A stretch of DNA of 35,549 bases from a virus: positions 1-35,549 of IMG/VR virus record IMGVR_UViG_3300031758_000260. The stretch is one strand, 5' to 3'. This document shows, in pieces, positions 24,732 to 30,902 of this stretch. Every line of letters begins with the position of its first letter. Position 1 is the stretch's first letter. The notes beneath the pieces were generated by a model, which saw only the letters and a list, made by a program, of their open reading frames with translations, was not told the DNA's origin and did no database searches. The translations under genes and the position numbers were made by a program.

Positions 24732-24932
24732 ATGACATCAATACAACAACTAAAGGAACACATCATTAGAATGAATGATGAAAAATTATTAAATCAATTT
24801 GATTTATATAATAGCTTTAACTTGCAAGATAGTAAGGAAGTAATCTACTATAAGATCATTGAGTATGAATTGCATAGAAGAAGATTGCTTGAGCATAAAA
24901 TAATGGAAGACGCTTATGAGGGGATATATTAA
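24732..24932 (+). CDS. Small helical unknown protein (66 aa)
   Basis: A 66-residue all-helical protein (MTSIQQLKEHIIRMNDEKLL, then IIYELHRRRLLEHKI-like segments). The ribosome binding site is GGAGG (24720-24724) inside the previous gene's end. The stop abuts the next start directly. No family recognised. Confidence 0.6.
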   Translation: MTSIQQLKEHIIRMNDEKLLNQFDLYNSFNLQDSKEVIYYKIIEYELHRRRLLEHKIMEDAYEGIY

Positions 24933-25205
24933 ATGAAAAATAAAATAATACTTAGCACAGATGACGTTGTTCGTAATAGAAAAACATTAACCATTAAACT
25001 AAATGTATGGAAGAAGATTATTTCTTGTGCTGTACATGAAGATCTTACCTTGTCTAAGATAATTAACAAAGCCATAGACAACTACATCAAAGAAAACAAT
25101 TACAACATTGATGAGATCTTTAAAAATAACTTAGCTGTTAATTATGAAATCCACAAAGATGATAAGATCAGAGAAATTGAATACCAATTTAATGATCAGT
25201 ATTAA
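24933..25205 (+). CDS. Ribbon-helix-helix-like DNA-binding protein (90 aa)
   Basis: A 90-residue protein whose centre fits the ribbon-helix-helix (Arc/MetJ) pattern: a strand NRKTLTIKLNVW (15-26), helix KKIISCAVHEDL (27-38), a turn and a second helix LSKIINKAIDNYI (41-53). It would be a dimeric repressor or transcription modulator. It is the last early gene. Its stop codon overlaps, tail to tail, the stop of the convergent TerS-like gene (shared TTAA at 25202-25205). Confidence 0.6.
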   Translation: MKNKIILSTDDVVRNRKTLTIKLNVWKKIISCAVHEDLTLSKIINKAIDNYIKENNYNIDEIFKNNLAVNYEIHKDDKIREIEYQFNDQY

Positions 25206-25723
25206 TTACTTGGTTTTTCTGAAATTTCCCTTGTCTTAACCTCTTGTAATTCCTCAGCTTCAAGATCAAGGTACTGCCTCTGAAGTTCTGGACTATCAAG
25301 CCATGACACAGTGATAGTTTGTTTAACATTACTCTCTTGAGGTTTATTATCAGAGTAAAGATCTGTAATTTTTGTTGCAAGGAATTGTATGAACTTGGTT
25401 TTTTCTCTTGTCCATGCAATAACATTAGGATCAAGTTGTCTGCCACTAATATCTTGCATGTAAATACCAAGGAGTAAATCAACTAAAGTCTGAACGCCTA
25501 ACTTTTGAGCCTCTAATATTCTACTCTTTGCTTCCTTGTTCTCTGGTTTTCTTAACCATGAGTGAAATTTGTACAAGCTGATCGGCAATACTTTTTGATC
25601 TGAAAAAATCTCGGTAAGTGTTTTCCCACTTACGAGTAGCTCTTCTACTGTACTCAGATCTGAATTGCTTATTATCAATTCGTTCTTTGATGTTTCTTTC
25701 GTAGTAATCTCTGACATATTCAA
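25202..25723 (-). CDS. terS: Terminase small subunit-like protein
   Basis: A 173-residue protein resembling Sf6-type small terminases. A helix-turn-helix lies at about 25-58 (VEELLVSGKTLTEIF ... LPISLYKFHSWLRKP), then the family-like ILEAQKLGVQTLVDLLLGIY and DPNVIAWTREKTKFIQFLATK. TerS recognises pac/cos DNA and regulates the large terminase. Unusually it is not next to terL but about 2.8 kb away, across an early plus-strand block. Its first about 67 codons overlap the preceding zinc-motif gene in another frame (203 bp). The ATG at 25723 or 25717 could be used; the HTH starts within the overlap, so a later start would remove it. Confidence 0.6.
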   Translation of the reverse strand: MNMSEITTKETSKNELIISNSDLSTVEELLVSGKTLTEIFSDQKVLPISLYKFHSWLRKPENKEAKSRILEAQKLGVQTLVDLLLGIYMQDISGRQLDPNVIAWTREKTKFIQFLATKITDLYSDNKPQESNVKQTITVSWLDSPELQRQYLDLEAEELQEVKTREISEKPSN

Positions 25724-25988
25724 TGGGTTTATCTTTAAATTGTTTTAAAGTACAGAGCTGTCTAAGCCTAGAGTCATGTGAATAATTTGGTTTCTTAAAT
25801 CCACCTCTACCTGCTCTATCTTTAAAGCCGAAGTTATCTGTGTTAGCTCCACCATGATAGCGACATTTATAAATTTGTACGTTATCTTTTGTAAAGCTAT
25901 TGGTTGGAAACCCTTTTGCTTGACAAGGTTTCCCGGATAATTTTGAGATACCCATACAGAATATTTTTTTAGATTGAAAACCAGCCAT
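25521..25988 (-). CDS. HGG-motif zinc-binding-like phage protein
   Basis: I start it at the ATG at 25988, which overlaps the stop of the upstream HTH gene (TAATG); an earlier in-frame ATG lies at 26015. The 155-residue basic product has Cys11, a GKPCQAKGF segment with Cys22, and KCRYHGGANT (41-50), the Cys/Cys/Cys/His-HGG pattern common in small phage proteins near terminases or replication genes. The C-terminal third (about 88-155) is charged and helical and lies over the 5' part of the TerS-like gene in another frame. The function is unknown; a DNA-binding or nuclease-associated role is possible. Confidence 0.6.
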   Translation of the reverse strand: MAGFQSKKIFCMGISKLSGKPCQAKGFPTNSFTKDNVQIYKCRYHGGANTDNFGFKDRAGRGGFKKPNYSHDSRLRQLCTLKQFKDKPIEYVRDYYERNIKERIDNKQFRSEYSRRATRKWENTYRDFFRSKSIADQLVQISLMVKKTREQGSKE

Positions 25989-26710
25989 TACTTCTTGATA
26001 GGTTCCCCTTTCCAATTCAATCCATTACGTTTGTTGTATTCCACCTTTGCTTTGTATGCTGCTGATCTATTCTTGATTGTCTTTGATACCGCTGCTGTCA
26101 TGGTTTGCTCTATAACATGCTTTGGCACAGCTCTTGCATCACGCAGCTCTTGCTCTTGTTGCTCTATAGCTTTCCTTATGTAGTATGGATGATAAGAAAT
26201 ACATTCTTTTAGTTCCGCCAAGGGTAGACTAGCTAGTTTAATTATCTTACTTTGTTTATCTAAAGATCTATCATTAACAATCTTATCTATTCTATCTTTC
26301 ATTCTATTATCTATTAAAACTATATTATTAATATTATATTTATTAATAGGTATCATACTGATACCACTGAGGTATCTATCTGATACATCATGGTATCTAT
26401 CTGATACATTGTTTACCAATAAAACAGGCGATAATGTGTATAAGTTTGTGGATGAAAGTCGTTTCTTGATAATAAGTTTAGCGTCAATCATTAATCTAAT
26501 GCAACGATAGAGTGTCATGCGAGATAAGCCTACCATTTCCTTGATCTTAGAATATCTGGGATAACAGCTGCCTGTTTTAGGATTTGCAAAGCGGATAAGA
26601 ACTACAAGTATCGCCAAGCATTTAGCCTTATGTTCCTCTGCTAAGCCTAGATAGCCTTGATGATTAAACAAACTTAGCGGTAATCTTACATGCTGATTAT
26701 ATTTAGCCAT
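25988..26710 (-). CDS. Helix-turn-helix (HTH_36-like) replication or regulatory protein
   Basis: A 240-residue protein. The N-terminal part fits a winged-HTH of the type found in phage replication initiators/organisers: EHKAKCLAILVVLIRFANP (26-44), CYPRYSKIKEMVGLSRMTLY (49-68), LIDAKLIIKKR-like wing, NLYTL. A Lys/Arg-rich C-terminal tail follows. Start and stop each overlap neighbouring genes by one to three bases (TAATG). A role in replication initiation or early/late control is likely, given the lack of other such genes; not proven. Confidence 0.6.
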   Translation of the reverse strand: MAKYNQHVRLPLSLFNHQGYLGLAEEHKAKCLAILVVLIRFANPKTGSCYPRYSKIKEMVGLSRMTLYRCIRLMIDAKLIIKKRLSSTNLYTLSPVLLVNNVSDRYHDVSDRYLSGISMIPINKYNINNIVLIDNRMKDRIDKIVNDRSLDKQSKIIKLASLPLAELKECISYHPYYIRKAIEQQEQELRDARAVPKHVIEQTMTAAVSKTIKNRSAAYKAKVEYNKRNGLNWKGEPIKK

Positions 26711-27099
26711 TATTTGTTATGTTTACATACCTTTCTATGTTCATCCTGTAATGATCTTAATTCAGCTAACCAATCCTCCTCGTAAACACCCTCTAAAACC
26801 GATTTAAAAGGCTTTAGACGCATGATCTTAAACTCCAATGACTGCTGACTCGTACCTATTGGTTTATAATATACAAGATATGCCGGAATACCTAGCTTTT
26901 CTGCGATAAATTCAACAACTGTGGTGTATTTATTGTACTTTCCTACATCATACACATTTTCTATAATAGCTAATGGTTGCCAACACCCCTTATTTGAGCA
27001 TATTTCAACGCTATCTATATCAATCATGGCGATACCCTCATGTATCCTATGCCATTCGGAATAGTGATCGCCACTATTGAAGTAATTATATCTTGCCAA
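26710..27099 (-). CDS. Unknown protein with degenerate nuclease-like core (129 aa)
   Basis: A 129-residue protein. Around residues 24-75 it shows IAMIDIDSVEIC, QPLAIIENVYDVG, and a helix plus GIPAYLVYY, a layout (acidic strand, PLAxIE strand, helix, strand) reminding of small PD-(D/E)XK-like phage proteins. The position where a catalytic Lys would follow the Glu is Asn48, so activity is doubtful. The start overlaps the end of the methyltransferase gene by 14 bp. Low confidence for function, good for being a gene. Confidence 0.55.
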   Translation of the reverse strand: MARYNYFNSGDHYSEWHRIHEGIAMIDIDSVEICSNKGCWQPLAIIENVYDVGKYNKYTTVVEFIAEKLGIPAYLVYYKPIGTSQQSLEFKIMRLKPFKSVLEGVYEEDWLAELRSLQDEHRKVCKHNK

Positions 27100-28165
27100 G
27101 TTCTACATCCTTTATAGCCAAACCTATTTGTCTTGCAATTTGTGGTACAATAGAATTGCCAAGAGCTTTTATTCTGTTGGATCTATCTTTGTCCAATTCA
27201 TAGGATACCCCATTAGGAACTCCACAAAGTTCGGATTGAGTTTCCCACCATGTTTGTTGTCTTTCAAAACTTGTCTTGGTAATGAACTCTTCTGATCTCT
27301 GCTCTCTTTCCAAGTTGTGTTGTATGCTGCATCCTTGTAATCCCTTGACACTGGTGTTGGATACATCTCCACTGCATCCCTTAACTTGACTCCCCATCTC
27401 ACACCCTTGCTGTTCTCTCGGAAGAAATAACCATTCTCTATCTGCACATTCTTCACTGCTCCACCCTCCACATCTGCTGCTCTCGGAGTTGGAAACATCT
27501 TCACTGCTACTGTTAATGGTGTTCCTCCCTGTTTGTATTTCTTTGTTCTCTCTGATGCTGAATCCTGTGTTGGAGTTGGATACATCTTTATCATCTCTGA
27601 AAGATAACCTGTCTTTCTGTTCGTTGCTGCTCTGCTTGGTCGCATTCCTTTGCGATCTATATGATCCATTGTTGTTGGAGTAGGCAACAATCCAGATTCG
27701 TTTTCTTTGATGCCATGCACCGATGCCTGAAGCTGGAATAATAATACATTGGCTTTTGAAACCTTCGTTTTCCAAGTCATTAAGCACCTGTCTGAGTACC
27801 ATGCCTTCGTTGATATTAACAATGCCTTCAACATTTTCGCCAATAACCCATCTTGGTTTGACTTCTCTAATGACTCTAAGCATTTCATCCCAGAGATAAC
27901 GATCATCTGCTGTTGATTTTCTTTTTCCTGCAACGCTAAATGGTTGGCATGGAAATCCTCCTGAAATAATATCTGCTGCGTATCTTTCTCCTTTGACATT
28001 TCTTATATCCTCCTCAATGTTAATGTTGTTCCAATATTTCTTTAAAACCTTTTGACAAAATTTATCTTTCTCTACAAAGCCAATCGTTTCAAAAAAACCT
28101 GTTGATTCTAAACCTAAACTAAACCCACCTATGCCAGAAAATAAATCAAGAAGTTTTAATTTCAT
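27086..28165 (-). CDS. dcm: DNA (cytosine-5) methyltransferase
   Basis: A 359-residue C5-cytosine methylase that transfers a methyl group from SAM to cytosine in phage (or host) DNA, probably shielding it from restriction. Motif I DLFSGIGGFSLGLE (7-20), motif IV with catalytic Cys73 in GGFPCQPFS (69-77), motif VI ENVEG (110-114), motif VIII QRKRIWIVA (153-161), and motif IX RIKALGNSIVPQ (331-342) are all present. The variable target-recognition region between VIII and IX contains four repeats of a DVSNS-like phrase. No restriction endonuclease is nearby. Uniquely, an 831-nt ORF is nested in another frame (27169-27999). Ribosome binding site AGAGAG. Confidence 0.9.
   Translation of the reverse strand: MKLKLLDLFSGIGGFSLGLESTGFFETIGFVEKDKFCQKVLKKYWNNINIEEDIRNVKGERYAADIISGGFPCQPFSVAGKRKSTADDRYLWDEMLRVIREVKPRWVIGENVEGIVNINEGMVLRQVLNDLENEGFKSQCIIIPASGIGAWHQRKRIWIVAYSNNNGSYRSQRNATKQSSNEQKDRLSFRDDKDVSNSNTGFSIRENKEIQTGRNTINSSSEDVSNSESSRCGGWSSEECADREWLFLPREQQGCEMGSQVKGCSGDVSNTSVKGLQGCSIQHNLEREQRSEEFITKTSFERQQTWWETQSELCGVPNGVSYELDKDRSNRIKALGNSIVPQIARQIGLAIKDVELGKI
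27169..27999 (-). CDS. Nested out-of-frame ORF inside dcm (276 aa), probable second product
   Basis: A 276-codon ORF wholly inside the methyltransferase gene in a different minus-strand frame. It starts with ATG at 27999 behind a perfect AGGAGG (28009-28014) at 9-nt spacing. The product has four PTP phrases (LLPTPTTMD 104-112, MYPTPTQD 139-146, MFPTPRAAD 168-176, MYPTPVSRD 212-220) and ends LNPNFVEFLMGYPMNWT (254-270). Before the repeats, AWYSDRCLMTWKTK (66-79) and VLLFQL (85-90) are visible. I recall such sequences from phage proteins annotated as, or next to, cytosine methylases, so this frame is probably not random. The function is unknown; an accessory or specificity role is possible. Confidence 0.55.
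   Translation of the reverse strand: MSKEKDTQQILFQEDFHANHLALQEKENQQQMIVISGMKCLESLEKSNQDGLLAKMLKALLISTKAWYSDRCLMTWKTKVSKANVLLFQLQASVHGIKENESGLLPTPTTMDHIDRKGMRPSRAATNRKTGYLSEMIKMYPTPTQDSASERTKKYKQGGTPLTVAVKMFPTPRAADVEGGAVKNVQIENGYFFRENSKGVRWGVKLRDAVEMYPTPVSRDYKDAAYNTTWKESRDQKSSLPRQVLKDNKHGGKLNPNFVEFLMGYPMNWTKIDPTE
27353..27691. repeat. Four dispersed 15-bp repeats used in two reading frames
   Basis: Copies of the plus-strand consensus GGWGTTGGAWACATC lie at 27353-27367, 27485-27499, 27572-27586 and (diverged) 27677-27691. On the minus strand each encodes VSN(S/T)-like residues in the methylase frame and (M)(Y/F)PTP in the nested frame. Confidence 0.75.
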
Positions 28166-28304
28166 TATTCTCTCTTTCTTTTTTTAATTGTAGATTAAGA
28201 GCTTGTACCTCTTCATTAAGACGATCTATTTCTTTTTTTAATACTAAGATCTTCTCTTCATACATCTCACAAACAATCTCAACTGTTAGTTCTTGATCAA
28301 TCAT
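28146..28304 (-). CDS. Small coiled-coil protein (52 aa)
   Basis: A 52-residue ORF overlapping the start of dcm by 20 bp. The product is a heptad-like coiled coil (YEEKILVLKKEIDRLNEEVQ, 15-34, continuing ALNLQLKKE), with hydrophobic positions repeating every 3-4 residues. It likely forms dimers. The weak ribosome binding site AGAGAA is upstream of the ATG at 28304. No function assigned. Confidence 0.6.
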   Translation of the reverse strand: MIDQELTVEIVCEMYEEKILVLKKEIDRLNEEVQALNLQLKKERENNEIKTS

Positions 28305-28305
28305 A

Positions 28306-28572
28306 TTAGTTCTCTAGTTTTCTAATGGATCTAACAACACCTTTTGGAATACATACACAATCTCCAAAATCCAATGTCTGATCAGAATTAAAACTGTATG
28401 TGGCAAAGGTTTTTATCCAATCTTTATTATCCTCATAAAGATAACCAATGGTTGTACACAAAGCAGGAACTAAATCTTTTAATTGTTCTTCAGTATTCCA
28501 CGCTTCATCACAGCCATCAGAACTTATATCTAACCATTCAACAATTACTTTATCATAGTTTATGTGTTTCAT
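28306..28572 (-). CDS. Small phage protein of unknown function (88 aa)
   Basis: I choose the ATG at 28572 (MKHINYDKVIVEWLD); the upstream one at 28584 lies further inside the repressor gene. The product has the layout EWLDISSDG ... W ... TTIGYLYEDNKDWI ... CVCIPKGVVRSIRKL, a small beta-rich family frequent in phages (W.D, tVGyl, IPk..i..i). The function of the family is not known to me. It overlaps the Cro-like gene by 20 bp. Confidence 0.6.
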   Translation of the reverse strand: MKHINYDKVIVEWLDISSDGCDEAWNTEEQLKDLVPALCTTIGYLYEDNKDWIKTFATYSFNSDQTLDFGDCVCIPKGVVRSIRKLEN

Positions 28573-28774
28573 ACCATGCCTCATAAAAATTGTTTGGAGT
28601 AATACCAGTTAGCTTAGTTATCTTTTTCATAAAACGTGGGTGCGGTATACGCTGACAGTTTTTCCACCTTAAAAAAGTAACTGTGGGATTAGTTCCTTTT
28701 AATCCTAACTGTTCAACAGCTTCTTTGTTTGATAGATTATTTTTTTCTTGCCACTCAATTAGTTTATGTTTCAT
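28553..28774 (-). CDS. Cro-like helix-turn-helix repressor (73 aa)
   Basis: A 73-residue protein with an XRE/Cro-type HTH: helix LIEWQEKNNL (5-14), LSNKEAVEQLGL (14-25), turn, recognition helix about NPTVTFLRWKNCQR (29-42), then RFMKKITKLTGITPNNFYEA (47-66). It overlaps the tiny upstream gene by 4 bp (ATGA) and has AAAGG upstream. It lies beside a divergent promoter whose spacer holds a perfect palindrome (28905-28922), so autorepression is likely. As the phage lacks an integrase, it is probably a lytic control switch and not a prophage repressor. Confidence 0.7.
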   Translation of the reverse strand: MKHKLIEWQEKNNLSNKEAVEQLGLKGTNPTVTFLRWKNCQRIPHPRFMKKITKLTGITPNNFYEAWYETHKL

Positions 28775-28869
28775 TTTTTATTACCTTTCTTTCTGTTGCC
28801 TTGCCAATCAAATGTTCTGTGATAAGCAGCTAATAGTTTTCTTATTTGTTTATTAAATTTACTTTTCAT
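28771..28869 (-). CDS. Tiny basic protein, first gene of the repressor operon (32 aa)
   Basis: A 32-residue basic peptide (MKSKFNKQIRKLLAAYHRTF at the start) with a strong ribosome binding site (AGAAAGG). Its TGA overlaps the ATG of the Cro-like gene, a classical coupling arrangement. It could be a leader peptide for the repressor gene or a small nucleic-acid-binding peptide. It is the first ORF after the minus-strand promoter at 28896-28925. Confidence 0.6.
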   Translation of the reverse strand: MKSKFNKQIRKLLAAYHRTFDWQGNRKKGNKK

Positions 28870-28895
28870 ATTTACCTTTCTGTTTGTTTAGTATT

Positions 28896-28925
28896 GTTAT
28901 ATAAACTTATTGGTTAATAAGTCAA
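28896..28925 (-). promoter_or_regulatory. Minus-strand promoter of the Cro-like operon
   Basis: TTGACT (28920-28925 read on the minus strand), 18-bp spacer, TATAAC (28896-28901). It is close to the sigma-70 consensus. The spacer contains the palindrome 28905-28922, so a bound regulator would block polymerase. Confidence 0.65.
28905..28922. promoter_or_regulatory. Operator-like palindrome in the divergent promoter region
   Basis: ACTTATT-GGTT-AATAAGT: perfect 7-bp arms around 4 bp, the form of a Cro/CI half-site pair. It lies within the minus-strand promoter and about 12 bp upstream of the plus-strand -35 box, so one protein could regulate both directions. Confidence 0.6.
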
Positions 28926-28934
28926 ATATTATTA

Positions 28935-28962
28935 TTGACATAAAGGTTATAATAAATATTAT
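28935..28962 (+). promoter_or_regulatory. Plus-strand promoter of the recombination genes
   Basis: A perfect -35 box TTGACA (28935-28940), 16-bp spacer and TATTAT (28957-28962; 5/6 to consensus). The predicted start is near 28969, about 18 nt before the start codon of the exonuclease gene. It is the best sigma-70-like promoter in the window. Confidence 0.7.
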
Positions 28963-28986
28963 GCTTTAAAAAACTTGAAAGGTTTT

Positions 28987-29898
28987 ATGACTATAAAAAT
29001 AGACGAAGATAAGTGCATACAATATTATTCTAAATTAAATTTAGATCACAGTTCTCCAAGTCAAGAGGCTATGGATGATGCGTTGTGGCTTGTAAACTAT
29101 TGCTACTGGGATCAAGAAAAAAGGCGACAGAAGAACGTGTCGTATAGAATGGTCGCTGGAATTTCTATTGGTAGAGCTTCGCAAAGATTTGCAGTGAAGT
29201 ATTTCTATGATGCTGAAAAGAAAATGCTTAATGAAAAACAATCCTTAGATAAAATAATAGACGAAGAGCTTAAAGCATACTCGTCTTATCAGCCGCACAA
29301 TGAAGCAGACAAGGAGCAACACGAAGATACAAAAGAATATTTAGTAAGCATGATTAAAACCACAGTGAAAGCCTTGCAAGATATTAAACTAGATGAAGAG
29401 AGTGCAGCCGAAAGATATTGTACTCATAAATTTGATGGATTGGTTTTACCAAAATTGGGGAGGATAGACTACGAAGATCGCAAGAAGTTTATAGAACTTA
29501 AGACGAAGCATCGTTCCAAAAGAAAGTCAGATACTAAACAAGGTTATTCTTGGATCAAAGGATACTTACCTAAACAGCCTGACATTAACCACTTGAAGCA
29601 AGTTGCCTTTTACTTTCACTCAACCGGTAAGATTCCTCATTTGCTTTATGTGAACCAAGATTCTTTTAATGTGTTTACACAAGATAGTTGTGAACAATTA
29701 AAACCTGACTACTTAAAGTTTCTTGTTGATCAAGATTTAAAGAAAGCAAAAATCAGGCAGAACATTGTATACATTTGTGAGGGAGATGTAAGACGCATGG
29801 CTCAATTAATTTCTCCGCCAGACTTTTCACATTATATGTGGAGAGATTTGCAACAAGATATGATTGAGGATGCTGCTTCTTTATGGAAAGATGTGTAG
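28987..29898 (+). CDS. PD-(D/E)XK exonuclease (RecB/Cas4/lambda-exo-like)
   Basis: A 303-residue nuclease; the start is ATG 28987, with GAAAGG just upstream (28977-28982). The catalytic region fits GRID...: Asp161 in LGRIDYED, then FIELKTK with Glu170 and Lys172 (D-x8-E-x-K), followed by a helix containing DINHLKQVAFYF (199-210), where a Gln as in RecB-family nucleases is seen. It would process double-stranded ends for the annealing protein encoded at 30294. Lambda exonuclease, Cas4-like or plain RecB-like membership cannot be distinguished by eye. Confidence 0.75.
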   Translation: MTIKIDEDKCIQYYSKLNLDHSSPSQEAMDDALWLVNYCYWDQEKRRQKNVSYRMVAGISIGRASQRFAVKYFYDAEKKMLNEKQSLDKIIDEELKAYSSYQPHNEADKEQHEDTKEYLVSMIKTTVKALQDIKLDEESAAERYCTHKFDGLVLPKLGRIDYEDRKKFIELKTKHRSKRKSDTKQGYSWIKGYLPKQPDINHLKQVAFYFHSTGKIPHLLYVNQDSFNVFTQDSCEQLKPDYLKFLVDQDLKKAKIRQNIVYICEGDVRRMAQLISPPDFSHYMWRDLQQDMIEDAASLWKDV

Positions 29899-29902
29899 AA
29901 AT

Positions 29903-30076
29903 ATGGATATAAATTATTATCATAAACAGCACGAAAAGATTAGACAACAATTTAGGCATGATGCTATAATGCGTGAAATAAAAAAACGAGAGGATAAATT
30001 ATTTAGAGATATGTTTATTAAAACAGTTTTAGTTTTAATAATAATTGTTCTTATAATTTATGTAATCAGCGAATGA
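29903..30076 (+). CDS. Small tail-anchored membrane protein (57 aa)
   Basis: I start at the ATG at 29903 (MDINYYHKQH), 4 nt after the exonuclease stop. A 57-residue product with a charged, helical N-terminal part (KREDKLFRDMF) and a C-terminal membrane span (TVLVLIIIVLIIYVIS). This is a tail-anchored orientation. It overlaps the next gene's start by 4 bp (ATGA). The function is unknown. Confidence 0.6.
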   Translation: MDINYYHKQHEKIRQQFRHDAIMREIKKREDKLFRDMFIKTVLVLIIIVLIIYVISE

Positions 30077-30285
30077 AAATTATACTGACAATCATTCTTA
30101 TGAATGGCAACGCACATTCATTTGAATCTAATATAGATAGAATTGATCCTCGTTTGTGTGATGCTTTATTTAATAAGCATACATACGTACACACAAGCAA
30201 GTTCAGTACAGCAAGAAACAAGACAGGCATATACTATAAATCAAAAGAGGTATTTGCTTATACTTGTAATTATAAAACAACATAA
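30073..30285 (+). CDS. Small exported protein (70 aa)
   Basis: A 70-residue ORF starting inside the stop of the previous gene. The N-terminus MKIILTIILMNGNAHSFES looks like a short signal peptide with a possible AHS-like cleavage site. The mature part is small, polar and has two Cys residues (29 and 65) that could form a disulfide in the periplasm. It may act on the cell envelope (for example superinfection exclusion), but this is an inference. A second small exported protein is encoded at 35285-35503. Confidence 0.55.
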   Translation: MKIILTIILMNGNAHSFESNIDRIDPRLCDALFNKHTYVHTSKFSTARNKTGIYYKSKEVFAYTCNYKTT

Positions 30286-30293
30286 AGGTAACA

Positions 30294-30902
30294 ATGATAG
30301 ATAAAATAAAACAAGTAAATGATTTGTGTGCAGCCAATGGTTCATACGTTAATCAGCATGGAAAGAAAACAGTATCAGCTTGGTCAAAGATTAAATACTT
30401 TAGAGAAGTATTTGGAACTGAGTATGGAATAAACTGTATGATGATTGAACATACCGACAGATATGTTCTGATGAAATGTTTAATAATGGGTTACGATCCA
30501 GAAAGAATTATATCCACAGGTTACTCTAAACAATACAGAGATAAACCCGGATACATAGAGATAGCTGAAACATTTGCTATCACACGAGCTTTATCGTTCA
30601 TGGGACTGATGTTACAAGACATCACTTCAAAGGAAGAGTACGAGGAATTAGATATTCCAGTGCATCCTATGGATATTAAAGGCACAACGTCAGCCAATAG
30701 TAATAGATATGATGTTGAGGCGGTACAAAAAATACTCAAGAATATTAATTACGCACCCCATACAGCAAAGCTAGACTTTCTATGGAGAGCTAACAAAGAT
30801 CTTCTTGAGCAAATTAAAATAAACGATCTTAACACTTATCAATCAATCGTTAATAAGTTTGATAGTAAGCGTGATGAGATCACAACTCAAAATGAGGTAT
30901 AG
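30294..30902 (+). CDS. Single-strand annealing protein-like (ERF/Rad52-like)
   Basis: A 202-residue protein whose central region ends in EIAETFAITRALSFMGLML (89-107). This is the hallmark (aETsAigRALgflG) of ERF/Rad52-like and related single-strand annealing proteins. The N-terminal part (SAWSKIKYFREVFGTEYG, strands, then LIMGYDPERIISTGYS) fits their core. With the exonuclease of the same operon it forms a Red-like recombination pair, probably important for concatemer formation or replication in the absence of a phage polymerase. Confidence 0.65.
   Translation: MIDKIKQVNDLCAANGSYVNQHGKKTVSAWSKIKYFREVFGTEYGINCMMIEHTDRYVLMKCLIMGYDPERIISTGYSKQYRDKPGYIEIAETFAITRALSFMGLMLQDITSKEEYEELDIPVHPMDIKGTTSANSNRYDVEAVQKILKNINYAPHTAKLDFLWRANKDLLEQIKINDLNTYQSIVNKFDSKRDEITTQNEV

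Noticed and set aside
25189-25482. 97-codon minus-strand frame inside the TerS-like gene
   Set aside because: Shares the region with a well-supported TerS-like frame, has no ribosome binding site and no recognisable motif.
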